Source: Halomonas sp. BDJS001 (GTDB taxonomy: Bacteria > Pseudomonadota > Gammaproteobacteria > Pseudomonadales > Halomonadaceae). From it: a stretch of DNA of 64,000 nt. Below the pieces are notes generated by a model. It searched no databases and was not told the origin of the DNA. It saw only the letters and a list, made by a program, of their open reading frames with translations. Positions 44,725 through 53,142 of this stretch are shown here, in pieces. The number at the start of each line of letters is the position of its first letter. The first letter of the stretch is position 1. Location: the NCBI RefSeq assembly GCF_026104355.1, contig NZ_CP110535.1, positions 1,364,001 through 1,428,000 on the forward strand, read 5' to 3'. The position numbers and the translations under genes are program-made.

Positions 44725-46636
44725 ATGAGCAATTCAAGTCAAGAGCGATTGGAAGGTTCGGCAAGGTGGATAGTGATGGGGCTGGGGGCCGTCGGCCTGT
44801 TGATGACGATCAACCAAACCTTTGCCCTAAAGCTGTTGGGGTTCTATCCGATCGGTAATGCCTTCATCTACTACCTGATAGGGCTGTTCCTATCGGTGGC
44901 ACTGCTGATCTTTCCGGCTCGCAAGGCTGATACCGAACGCCTCCCCTGGTATGACTGGGTGCTGGCGGGGGCTGCTCTTGGTGGCTCTATCTACCTTGGC
45001 CTTAATGGCCTGCGCATGACCCAGCAAGGATGGGAGTATTTCGCCCCGCTCGAAGCCACACTGGTGGCAACAATGATGCTGCTACTGGTGCTGGAGGGCG
45101 TTCGCCGCTGTGGTGGCTGGGCAATTTTTGCCGTGGCACTACTATTTGGGCTCTATCCGCTCTATGCAGGCCACATGCCTGGTTTCCTGTGGAGTAATGG
45201 TTTTGGATGGGGGGAAACCATCCGAGCCCATGTCATGGGGGCGGAAAGCATTGTGGGCGTGCCGATGCAGGTCGTCGCTAACCTGATTATCGGCTTCGTC
45301 GTGTTCGGGATAGCGCTGACCATCACCGGTGGCGGTGAGTTCTTCATGAATTTCGCCACTGCATTGATGGGCCGAAGCCGCGGCGGCCGCCAAGGTGGCC
45401 GTCGTTTCCAGTGCCTTCATGGGCAGCTTATCCGGTAGTGCGGTATCCAATATCCTGACCACAGGGACGATTACCATTCCTGCCATGAAACGCAGTGGCT
45501 ATTCACGCGAGTATGCCGCAGCCGTAGAGGCGTGCGCCTCCACGGGCGGAACCTTGATGCCGCCCGTTATGGGGGCCGTTGCCTTCATCATGGCTTCCTT
45601 CCTCGGCGTCAGTTACGGTGAGGTCATGATGGCGGCGTTGCTGCCCGCACTGCTCTTCTACCTGGCCCTGCTGCTTCAGGTGGATAACTATGCTGCCCGC
45701 AAAGGCCTCACGGGCATGCCCGCCAAGGATATTCCCAGGGTGCGTGACACGCTGCTCTCTGGATGGCCGTACCTGCTCAGCCTGGGCGTGCTGATCTACA
45801 TGCTGCTTGTCATGCGTCTGGAAAGTCAGGCGCCTTACTATGCCACCTTGATATTGCTGGCGATTGCACTGGTACGCCGTCAGCAGCGGCTGCGTATCAG
45901 TCAACTGTTGGATTTTTTCTATCAGCTAGCACACGGGGTGGGGAGTCTGGTCGCCGTCTTGGCCGGTATCGGTTTGGTGGTCGGTGGGCTTTCCTATACG
46001 GGGGTTGCAGGGGCTTTCTCTCGCGAACTGCTGTTGTATGCAGGTGACAGCATTCCCCTGATGCTGGCGGCAGGCGCGATTACCAGCTTTATCCTCGGGA
46101 TGGGAATGACGGTCAGCGCATGCTACATCTTCCTGTCGATCCTGCTTGCGCCAGCGCTGGTGGGGGCTGGTCTCAATCCTCTCGCCAGCCACCTGTTCAT
46201 TCTTTACTGGGGAATGCTCTCCTATATCACGCCACCCGTGGCGCTGGCCGCCATTACTGCGGCCGGTGTGGCGGGCGCCAACAGTACCCTAACGAGCCTG
46301 CATGCCGTGCGGTTGGGAGCCGTGCTGTTCGTGCTGCCGTTCCTGTTTGTGCTCAACCCATCGCTGATTTTGCAGGGCCCCCTGTTGAGCGTGATAGCCT
46401 CCGCTTTTACAGCCATGACTGCGATTTGGCTGGTGGCAGCGGCGATGGAAGGATATCTTTATCGAATAGGTTCGGTGGGAGTGCGCATGCGTTGTGCGCT
46501 ACTGGTGCCTGCCGCACTGATGATCTACCCTGAATGGATCAGTGATCTGCTGGGCTTTCTAGCGCTTGCATTGTGCTACCTGATGGCGATGCTGCACACT
46601 ACGAAACACGCAAGCATTACGAAGTGCTCCACCTAG
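44725..46636 (+). pseudogene. TAXI-TRAP fused 4TM-12TM permease, broken by a frameshift
   Basis: The first part (44725 to about 45385) encodes the N-terminal membrane segments of a fused TRAP permease up to MNFATALMGRSRGG. The second (from about 45390 to 46636) continues KVAVVSSAFMGSLSGSAVSN and VEACASTGGTLMPPVMGAVA to the end. The related intact protein at 53143 reads GRSPGGAAKVATVASGLFGM here, so two bases are missing (or one is extra) in the GC run near 45380-45391. Everything else is conserved and hydrophobic throughout. With repair it would be about 637 residues, as usual for the family. A sequencing indel or a fresh mutation is likely. Confidence 0.88.
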
Positions 46637-46655
46637 GTGAAGCTGCTTAACACCC

Positions 46656-46689
46656 ACGGCGTTTGTCAGCAGAGCCTGCCGAACGCCGT
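46656..46689. terminator. Hairpin between the TRAP permease and the zincin-like gene
   Basis: Perfect 8-bp stem ACGGCGTT / AACGCCGT (46656-46663 with 46682-46689) with a long loop and no T-run. It sits in the convergent gap 19 bases after the permease stop and may act as a weak bidirectional terminator. Confidence 0.4.
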
Positions 46690-46694
46690 CATGC

Positions 46695-47501
46695 TTACTC
46701 TACCTCCCGCAACGCTTTCCCCAGCCTGCCAAAGTAGTCGCTGAACGCGGCATTGATCTGTTCTCGCTGTGCGCCCCGTGGATAAAGGCCTCTTTCCGCT
46801 TCAGGAGAGGCCTTGGTGCCTTTGACCAGGAAGTGATTGGTGATGGCCGCATCCTGAACAAAGGCTTCAAAGGCGCGGGCGCAGAGCTCTTCGGGTTTGC
46901 TGTAGTAGAGCTGACCGAGTTTTTTGTCCATTTGTGCGGAGCGCTTAAACAGCTCGCTAGGCTGATCGCCTGCTGGCTGCAGCAGAATAGCCTTGAAGCA
47001 CTTCATCAATAATTGATTAAGCGGGTGGGGGATGGGCACTGCATCGGCGAGCCAGGCGGTAGAGGCGAACATGCTGACTGGTGTGCCGCGAAAACACTTG
47101 CTGACGATGTAGTGATCAAAAGCATGAAACCACTCATGGGCGATGCTGCCGGGGCCTGCATTTTTGGCCAGTGAAAAGCTGCGTTGGCTAGGGTCGTAGT
47201 GGGCAGAAACGCCAGGTCGACCACCGCTGCCATACTGCAGTGCGATTGAGCCGCGTAGTGAAATCAATGCCTCTGGCCCCTGTAGAATCAGCATGAGATC
47301 GCACAGTGCATCATGAAACAGCTCAGCAGCCCGGTCGCGCTCAGCGTTGGTGACCCAGCGGCCAATCTCAATGGAGCGAAAATCAAACTGACGCCGGATC
47401 AGAGTAAAACTGCTGGCTTGCCCCTGACGATGGTCAGGGCCACTGCGATAAAAATCCCGCGCTTCGATGCTCACTTGCCGTGTCTCCTTGCATTCCGCCA
47501 T
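46695..47501 (-). CDS. Putative zincin-like metalloprotease (CLCA_X-type)
   Basis: The 268-residue protein (ATG 47501; GTG 47513 possible) has a clear zinc-protease motif HEWFH at 122-126 within GPGSIAHEWFHAFDHYIVSK. SALQYGSGGRPGVSAHYDPS-like sequence upstream resembles metallopeptidase domains of phage large polyvalent proteins (ALAHYEP...AHEWGHALD). The last third contains SKPEELCARAFEAFVQD, where a Glu could be the third ligand. No signal peptide is seen. It appears to be the bacterial family annotated as CLCA_X in databases, from memory only. Its function is unknown. It converges on the permease. Confidence 0.7.
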   Translation of the reverse strand: MAECKETRQVSIEARDFYRSGPDHRQGQASSFTLIRRQFDFRSIEIGRWVTNAERDRAAELFHDALCDLMLILQGPEALISLRGSIALQYGSGGRPGVSAHYDPSQRSFSLAKNAGPGSIAHEWFHAFDHYIVSKCFRGTPVSMFASTAWLADAVPIPHPLNQLLMKCFKAILLQPAGDQPSELFKRSAQMDKKLGQLYYSKPEELCARAFEAFVQDAAITNHFLVKGTKASPEAERGLYPRGAQREQINAAFSDYFGRLGKALREVE

Positions 47502-47567
47502 CCAGACCCCCACTAACTAACCGTAACGCATTTTAATTGCCTTATTTTCCACCGTCAGGAGAGAGAT

Positions 47568-48253
47568 ATGAGCAAGCGTATTTTAGTGGTGCTGACGTCT
47601 CACGATCAGTTGGGCGATACCGGCAATAAAACTGGCTTTTGGCTCGAAGAGCTGGCAGCCCCCTATTATGTCTTTAAAGACGCGGGTGCTGAAGTAACGC
47701 TGGCATCGCCCAAGGGTGGGCAGCCGCCGCTGGATCCCAAAAGTGACGCAGACGATAGCCAAACCGATGAAACGCGGCGCTTTAAGCAAGATGAAAAAGC
47801 TAACGCGGAGCTTGCCGCTACCCATCGTCTGAGCGACATGAAGGCCGAGGATTTCGATGCGGTATTCTACCCCGGTGGCATGGCCCGCTATGGGATCTCG
47901 TTGACGATGCGGACTCGATTCGCTTGATTGAAACCTTTATCGCCCAAGGCAAACCGGTTGCCGCGGTTTGTCACGCGCCGATTGTCCTGATTAATGCCAA
48001 AGACAGCGCAGGCGAGCCGCTGGTAAAAGGCCGCCAGGTAACAGGCTTTACCAACGGCGAAGAGGAGGCGGTGGGCTTGACTAATATCGTGCCGCATCTC
48101 GTTGAAGATGCCTTGCAAAAGTGCGGCGGGATTTATAGTAAAGCGGATGATTTCACTCCTTATGTACGTGAAGATGGCCAACTGATCACTGGACAAAACC
48201 CCCCTTCCTCAGCGCTGACAGCTGAGACGCTGATGGCGTGGCTCTCGAAATAA
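47568..48253 (+). pseudogene. DJ-1/PfpI-family protein, broken by a 1-base deletion
   Basis: The 5' part encodes KRILVVLTSHDQLGDTGNKT, LASPKGGQPPLDPKS and DFDAVFYPGG. The 3' part has IAQGKPVAAVCHAPIVLINA, with the nucleophilic Cys-His pair, and TGFTNGEEEAVGLTNIVPHL. These are the type 1 glutamine amidotransferase-like proteins of the YhbO/HchA side of the DJ-1 family. At 47879/47880 one C is missing. Restoring it gives PGGHGPLWDLVDDADSIRLI, an ideal family sequence. The repaired protein has 228 residues. AGGAGAG precedes the ATG. A sequencing error or very recent loss is likely. Confidence 0.9.
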
Positions 48254-48310
48254 CGCTCCGCTATGACTAACGCGTTTGATGGCAACGGTGAGGTGTTCCT
48301 CAGTGCAAAG

Positions 48311-48340
48311 CAAAAGCGCCCCCATGAGGGAGCGCTTTTG
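48311..48340. terminator. Hairpin terminator after the DJ-1 gene
   Basis: CAAAAGCGC / GCGCTTTTG (48311-48319 with 48332-48340) plus an inner CCC/GGG pair around ATGA. The arms supply TTTT on both strands. It lies 57 bases after the stop. Confidence 0.7.
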
Positions 48341-48805
48341 AGTTGCCTGCACCTTCCTTGGTGTGCTTTCACTCTTCCTGAGTGAACATTCCATTGTCTC
48401 GCGGTGTCCTTGCCGCGAACAATACAAATACTATATCGTAAAAGGAATTTGTACAACAGTTGGTTTGTAAATTATTGTACAAAAGTGATGCGGAAGATTT
48501 CTCCAGTAATGCGTATGTTCTAACAACTCAGTCAGTTAGACGCCTAAGTCGGTCATGGTAGCCGCTTGCCACACCGGCTACTGTTTAGCACTACCGTGAC
48601 CAAGCCTCAGGGGCTATGTTGATGTTAAGTGCGGCAGCGGTTCATGCTAAATGTGAGTGTATGAGGTTTCAGAACAGTAGCTAGTAAACGTTCGTGACTG
48701 TATGTTTGTTTTATTTAAGTTTGCCAAGTGTCTGATCTAAGGTATAAGAAGCTTTAAAAAACAATTTATTTCCTATTATATATCATAGGTTAGATAAACA
48801 CTTGG
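48341..48805. other. AT-rich gene-free stretch with a two-way hairpin
   Basis: No coding frame is supported here. At 48551-48601 two overlapping stems compete: GTAGCCG / CGGCTAC (48558-48564 with 48575-48581) and the longer GGTCATGGTAG / CTACCGTGACC (48551-48561 with 48591-48601). They share bases 48558-48561 and so exclude each other. The last 100 bases are very AT-rich and lead into the promoter of the first GGA-rich RNA. Confidence 0.5.
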
Positions 48806-48817
48806 TTATAAGGCGCA

Positions 48818-48966
48818 CTGTGTGAACGCAGCGAAAGGAACTCGCGATAGGGAAAAACAAGCAAGGATTGCTTGTATAGCACAAGGATGAACAAACAGGA
48901 TGTTTGTTGCGTAAGATCAAGGATGAGCTGATGAAAACCCGGCCAGGGATTGGCCGGGTTTTTTTT
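48818..48966 (+). ncRNA. Csr/Rsm-type small RNA, copy 1 (predicted CsrA sponge)
   Basis: An RNA of about 149 bases is predicted, from a -10 TTATAA at 48806 to a strong terminator (perfect 10-bp stem 48936-48945 with 48951-48960, then eight T). It holds seven GGA motifs. They lie in the loops of GCGA-TCGC (48831-48845), ACAAGCAA-GGA-TTGCTTGT (48857-48875), ACAAACA-GGA-TGTTTGT (48891-48907) and the terminator itself (GGGAT loop), and in single strands (ACAAGGATG, TCAAGGATG). GGA in a hairpin loop, especially ACAGGATGT, is the binding site of CsrA/RsmA. CsrB, RsmY and RsmZ are built this way. A paralogue lies at 49547. The 5' end is an estimate. Confidence 0.82.
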
Positions 48967-49108
48967 GACATCAATGACAGTTTAATTAAGCTCTTATAAA
49001 GCTTTTATTAATTTTTATGCTTGTGGCTCATGCTGACGATGATGGAAAGTCTGGTTTACAAAAACTACTCCTTTCTATAATAGAACCGTCAGCAAGGAAA
49101 TACTTCCT

Positions 49109-49324
49109 TCAACAAGCATAGTGATAATAAAGTGAGCTTAATTCACTCATGGGTGTTTCAACCGCTGTTTGGCAGTTTAGGCAGCGTATGGTGGCGCTGT
49201 TCTTGCCGGTGCCTTCCAAGCGGAAGCGGTTAAAAAACGGATTCTTGGGTGACTCTGAGTTACCGCAATGACGACAGATGACATCCAGTCCGTTGACTTT
49301 ATTGATAATTATAATGTCGCGCAC
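49109..49324 (-). CDS. Small zinc-ribbon protein
   Basis: The 71-residue protein has two CxxC pairs, C17/C20 (VICRHC) and C48/C51 (RCLNC), spaced as in a zinc ribbon. Between them lies an aromatic/basic stretch (NPFFNRFRLEG). It starts at GTG 49324 behind an excellent AGGAGGT. I do not recognise a named family. It could bind nucleic acid or protein. It lies on the minus strand exactly between the two GGA-rich RNAs, an arrangement that may mean shared regulation or a shared insertion event (inference). Confidence 0.75.
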   Translation of the reverse strand: MRDIIIINKVNGLDVICRHCGNSESPKNPFFNRFRLEGTGKNSATIRCLNCQTAVETPMSELSSLYYHYAC

Positions 49325-49546
49325 GCTGACCTCCTACCAGTAGGTTGTTGATGGTTCAGGCGTGGTAACGTCCGTGTAGAGCAGTATCGTTACCGATACT
49401 TATAAAAGTATAGCGCTGCTGGGCATAAGCGCCATATGAAAATATAAAATAATGTGCTTTAAATTAGTGCAATTAACCTAAGTGAAAAAAGATATTTTTT
49501 CCGTTTTGATAACATAGGTTAGATAAATAACTTGCTTTAAGGTTCA

Positions 49547-49697
49547 CTGTGGGTGAACACCATAAGGAAGTGGAAACAGGGAAGATCGAGCTAGGAAAGC
49601 TTACGCTCATGGAAGCACAAACAGGATGTTTGTGAAGACAGATCAAGGAAGGTTTGATAAAGCCCCCGGCCAGGGAAAGGTCGGGGCTTCTTTTTTT
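49547..49697 (+). ncRNA. Csr/Rsm-type small RNA, copy 2 (predicted CsrA sponge)
   Basis: This paralogue of the RNA at 48818 is about 151 bases long and has eight GGA motifs. Three are displayed in hairpin loops: AGCT-AGGAA-AGCT (49589-49601), ACAAACA-GGA-TGTTTGT (49617-49633, identical to copy 1) and ATCAA-GGA...TTGAT (49642-49658). Another is in the loop of the final terminator hairpin (49660-49690, then TTTTTTT). The region before it shares CATAGGTTAGATAAA and a CACTGTG start-site block with copy 1, so both probably use the same kind of promoter. The -10 (CTTTAA) is weak and no good -35 is seen, which suggests an activator such as a GacA-type regulator. Confidence 0.82.
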
Positions 49698-49708
49698 ATA
49701 CGCTTGTT

Positions 49709-51040
49709 TTACTTTTTGCCTTTCTTCTTGTTTTTCTTGCTGTGATTGCTTTGGTGACTTGCTTGGCTCTCGCTACTTTCGTCGTTGTTAACATCATCCT
49801 CGCTGTCAGGCTTGTCGCTGCCTTGGTGAGTAAGCGGGCTCGCTTGGTCTAAGCGTGGGTGGTTATCAAGGAACTCACGCTGCAGGTCGGGCAGGCGGTC
49901 AAGGGCTTGCAAGGTGTGGGTGAGGGCGTGAATAGCCGCCAGTACATCCTGGGTATGACCTGTTTCTGAGATAGTGTGCATATTGCGGATGGGAAACCCA
50001 ATCGAGGTGGCGGCACTGTCGATAGAGGCCAGTACGCCCGCCATACCATCGGTACCCGTATCTACACCCACAATATCGCGCTGCAGCGGAATGCCTTGTT
50101 CTTTAGCGGCAGTGGCGATAATCCGGTTGAGCTGTTCGCTGGCAATCGAGCCCACCGCCATGGTGAAGCCTTTGCCCATCTCTAACGGCTGCATGCGCTT
50201 GTCGCCGATGCCTGGGGCGGCTACATAGTCGTGATTTACATCGACGCCAATCAATGCATCCGGCTTCATTTCACCGGCCATCACGCGGCTGCCGAAACGG
50301 CCAATTTCTTCGTAGCTGGCAATTGCAAACAGTACGCGCACGTTTTTGGTGCCGCCTGCTTCCGCGATCAAACGCGCCACTTCAGCGGCCACAAAACAGC
50401 CCAGGCCGTTATCCAGGTAGGCACCGTAGAAAGTATTGGGGCTAAAGCCGGGGCGAATAGGGCGGTCAAAAATAATCGAGTCGCCGGGGCGCACACCTAG
50501 GTTCAGCACTTGCTGCTTTTTGTTTTCGCCATGGATCTGTAGATCCAGGTAGATCTGCTCTTTTTTCAGGCCTTTGCTACCATCGCGCTGGGCAGGGTCA
50601 GAGAAGTGTATTGCGCCCAGGGCTTCTACCGTGCCGCCTTCAATGCAGCGGTAGCTACCTGGAGTGTCGGGGTCTTCGCTAAACAGCTTCACCTCATGGC
50701 CGATAAGCACGGTGGGCAGGAAGGAGTCCGTGTTGATCCAGATCTTGCCGTCCTCACCAATCGAGCGCACCTGCATACGGATTTTGTCCGCATGGCCGAT
50801 GATCATGACCTTGAACATATCGTCGCGGTCAGGGTGGGTGTCCAACACAACGCCTGCGTTGCCCTTAAACTGGTGAAGGTGCCAGCCTTTAGGGGCGAAA
50901 GATTCGAAATGTGGCTTCAGCACGCCATATGTCATCGCGGCTTCCAAACCTACTGGGCTGGGGGCCGCAAGGATTTCGCGCATTAGTTTGAACTGCGCGT
51001 CGGGCATCGGCTGTGTCCAGGGTTTTGCACTATCGCTCAT
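49709..51040 (-). CDS. M42-family peptidase, osmoprotectant NAGGN type
   Basis: The 443-residue protein is a dinuclear metallo-aminopeptidase-like hydrolase. GHADKIRMQVRSIGEDGKIW, GAYLDNGLGCFVAAEVARLI, ASYEEIGRFGSRVMAGEMKP and GVDTGTDGMAGV carry likely metal ligands and the catalytic Glu pair (YEE). It resembles the M42 member found in N-acetylglutaminylglutamine amide (NAGGN) gene sets of Pseudomonas, but the partner amidotransferase and acetyltransferase genes are not here. The C-terminal 55 residues are a low-complexity acidic then lysine-rich tail (SKKNKKKGKK). It starts at ATG 51040. Copy 2 of the GGA RNA ends 12 bases beyond its stop, on the opposite strand. Confidence 0.85.
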   Translation of the reverse strand: MSDSAKPWTQPMPDAQFKLMREILAAPSPVGLEAAMTYGVLKPHFESFAPKGWHLHQFKGNAGVVLDTHPDRDDMFKVMIIGHADKIRMQVRSIGEDGKIWINTDSFLPTVLIGHEVKLFSEDPDTPGSYRCIEGGTVEALGAIHFSDPAQRDGSKGLKKEQIYLDLQIHGENKKQQVLNLGVRPGDSIIFDRPIRPGFSPNTFYGAYLDNGLGCFVAAEVARLIAEAGGTKNVRVLFAIASYEEIGRFGSRVMAGEMKPDALIGVDVNHDYVAAPGIGDKRMQPLEMGKGFTMAVGSIASEQLNRIIATAAKEQGIPLQRDIVGVDTGTDGMAGVLASIDSAATSIGFPIRNMHTISETGHTQDVLAAIHALTHTLQALDRLPDLQREFLDNHPRLDQASPLTHQGSDKPDSEDDVNNDESSESQASHQSNHSKKNKKKGKK

Positions 51041-51120
51041 CGTTGTCGCTCACTCATTTGAGGTGGATGTTAATCACCTCTAGTCTGCCAGATTCCTATC
51101 TCTTGTGTAGAGAAAACCCC

Positions 51121-52005
51121 TCAGGGGTGATCATGTATCAGTTGACGTAGAGCACTCGTTGCGGCGGAAGGAGGGTGGCGTCGACTTAATATAATACCCA
51201 GCTCACGGCGTATGGTTGGCTCGACCAGAGGGCGGTGTTCGATGCCATCGGTGGCGATCTGACGAAAACTGAGAGAGGGCAGCACGCTAATGCCTAACCC
51301 AGCAGCTACCATCCGGCCTACCGTGGCGATCTGGCGCGCATCGCATAAAATATCCAGCCGCTCTCCCACGCTCTGCATAATACGGTCAATATCCTGGCGT
51401 GAGCTGGAAAGGCGATTAATGCCAATAAATGGATACTCCGCCAGCTCTCTCCAGGCCACTGTCGATTGTGCCAGCAGCGGGTGCCCGCTGGAGCAAACGG
51501 CCACATAGCTATCTTCAAGAACGGGCTCAAACGTCAGGTCATCTGCATCGCTTGGCGGCACTGAAAGCCCCAGGTCAGCGCGGCCTTCGCTCACCATCTG
51601 ATTGATCTGTTCGGCCAACACGTCGTGCAGGCTGAGGTTGATGCGCGGATAGGCCTCATGGAAACGCTTAATAACTCGAGGAAACAGACCCGCTGCGAGG
51701 GTGGGCAGGGCGGCGATAGTCACCTTGCCACGCTGTTTTGAAAACTGATCGTTAAGATCCTCAAAAGCTTCATTCCAATCATTCAATAGCCGCACGGCAA
51801 CCGGCAGAAAGGCTTCGCCTTCCGGTGTGAGGGCAAGCTGGCGAGTAGTGCGGGCAAACAGCGCACCGCCCACACTCTCCTCAAGTTTGCGCAACGCGAT
51901 GGAGATCGCTGGTTGGGAAAGGTGTATCCGCTCGCTGGCCTCTGCAAGGCTGCGGGAATGGGCGACGGCTACAAAAACACGCAACTGCTGGATGCTTGGA
52001 TTCAT
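51121..52005 (-). CDS. LysR-family transcriptional regulator
   Basis: The 294-residue regulator has the LysR helix-turn-helix, LRVFVAVAHSRSLAEASERI and HLSQPAISIALRKLEESVGG. The effector domain (VTIAALPTLAAGLFPRVIKR and onwards) is typical. It faces the second TAXI-TRAP cluster across 156 bases and so probably controls it. It is not closely similar to the LysR protein at 39467, so the two islands are regulated separately. Confidence 0.94.
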   Translation of the reverse strand: MNPSIQQLRVFVAVAHSRSLAEASERIHLSQPAISIALRKLEESVGGALFARTTRQLALTPEGEAFLPVAVRLLNDWNEAFEDLNDQFSKQRGKVTIAALPTLAAGLFPRVIKRFHEAYPRINLSLHDVLAEQINQMVSEGRADLGLSVPPSDADDLTFEPVLEDSYVAVCSSGHPLLAQSTVAWRELAEYPFIGINRLSSSRQDIDRIMQSVGERLDILCDARQIATVGRMVAAGLGISVLPSLSFRQIATDGIEHRPLVEPTIRRELGIILSRRHPPSAATSALRQLIHDHP

Positions 52006-52133
52006 TTAGAAAGTAAAACATAAATTAAAAACTATTCAATATACAAAATATAACTGGCAGACCATGCTTGCTGTATCGCATGCCAACAGCGTCGCGATCA
52101 CCGTTTACAAAAAAACTGCTCTACAATAACAAT

Positions 52134-52150
52134 AGCTCGCTTCGCGAGCT
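52134..52150 (+). promoter_or_regulatory. Leader hairpin before the second TAXI gene
   Basis: Perfect 7-bp stem AGCTCGC / GCGAGCT with loop TTC, two bases before the GGAGA ribosome-binding site (52153). It could affect translation start or mRNA stability. Confidence 0.5.
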
Positions 52151-52161
52151 TCGGAGACACA

Positions 52162-53127
52162 ATGAAAACGCTACTTACTGCCATGGTGGCCAGCGCCACG
52201 GTGCTGGCTGCTGCTACCCTTCATGCTGATGAGCGCCTGTTGATCGGCTCTACCTCAAGCTCCTCCAGTCACTACAGCTACTTTGTCGCGGTTAATCAGA
52301 TTATTAATAACCAAGTCGAAGGAATCAGTTCTTCGGTTGCCGAAACCGGCGCCACGGTGGATAACCTGCGCCGTTTAGGGCGTGATCAAATTGATATGGG
52401 GCTGGTTACTACCAATACCGGCTATCACGCCTACGCGGGCGAGGAGGATTTTGAAGGCCGCCCCGTCGATAACCGCCTGCTATGGGTCTACACCGTAGCA
52501 CCGCAAAATACCGTGATGCGCCAGGATGCTGAAGTGGAAACCTTCGCTGACTTAAACGGTGTTCGCTTCAACCCTGGGATCACGGGGTCAGCTACTGAGA
52601 AAACCACCGAAGCGGTAATGCGCACGCTAGGTATTGAGCCTGACTATGTGCGTGGCTCAACGACCGATATGGTCGACGCCATGAAAGATGGCCGGGTGAT
52701 GGGATCCGTTAAGTCGGGTGTCGGAGAACGCCTGGATGGCTCCTCCATGGATATTGCCACTTTCACACCGATAAGTGTGCTGTCGCTTGATCAAGAGCAG
52801 GCCGACACACTGCGCAGCGAAATGCCCGACGTAGCCATTGTCGATGTCCCTGAAGGGGCAGCAGAGGGTATTCCCGCTTACACCACTTGGGCCTTCGGGG
52901 TTGCCGTGCACGCCCATCCGGATATGGATGAAGAGACCGCCTATCAAATCGTCAAAGCCGTGATGGAAAACCCGGAGCCTCAGGTTAATGCGTTTGCGGC
53001 CATGCAGGATGCGGATATGGCGAAGATGACGTTGGAGGTTGGCACTGTGCCACTTCACGCCGGTGCTGCGCGTTATTTCGAAGAGCAGGGGTACGACATC
53101 CCCGATGCCTTGCAGCCTGTTCAGTAA
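52162..53127 (+). CDS. TAXI-family TRAP solute-binding protein
   Basis: This 321-residue periplasmic receptor has a Sec signal (MKTLLTAMVASATVLAAATL, cut near HA-DE). The family core is LLIGSTSSSSSHYSYFVAVN, ETGATVDNLRRLGRDQIDMG and DLNGVRFNPGITGSATEKTT. The length is usual. GGAGA precedes the ATG. The fused permease follows 15 bases after the stop. It is only distantly similar to the receptor at 43564, so the two probably bind different ligands. The ligand is unknown. Confidence 0.92.
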   Translation: MKTLLTAMVASATVLAAATLHADERLLIGSTSSSSSHYSYFVAVNQIINNQVEGISSSVAETGATVDNLRRLGRDQIDMGLVTTNTGYHAYAGEEDFEGRPVDNRLLWVYTVAPQNTVMRQDAEVETFADLNGVRFNPGITGSATEKTTEAVMRTLGIEPDYVRGSTTDMVDAMKDGRVMGSVKSGVGERLDGSSMDIATFTPISVLSLDQEQADTLRSEMPDVAIVDVPEGAAEGIPAYTTWAFGVAVHAHPDMDEETAYQIVKAVMENPEPQVNAFAAMQDADMAKMTLEVGTVPLHAGAARYFEEQGYDIPDALQPVQ

Positions 53128-53142
53128 GGCCAATCGGAGAAG

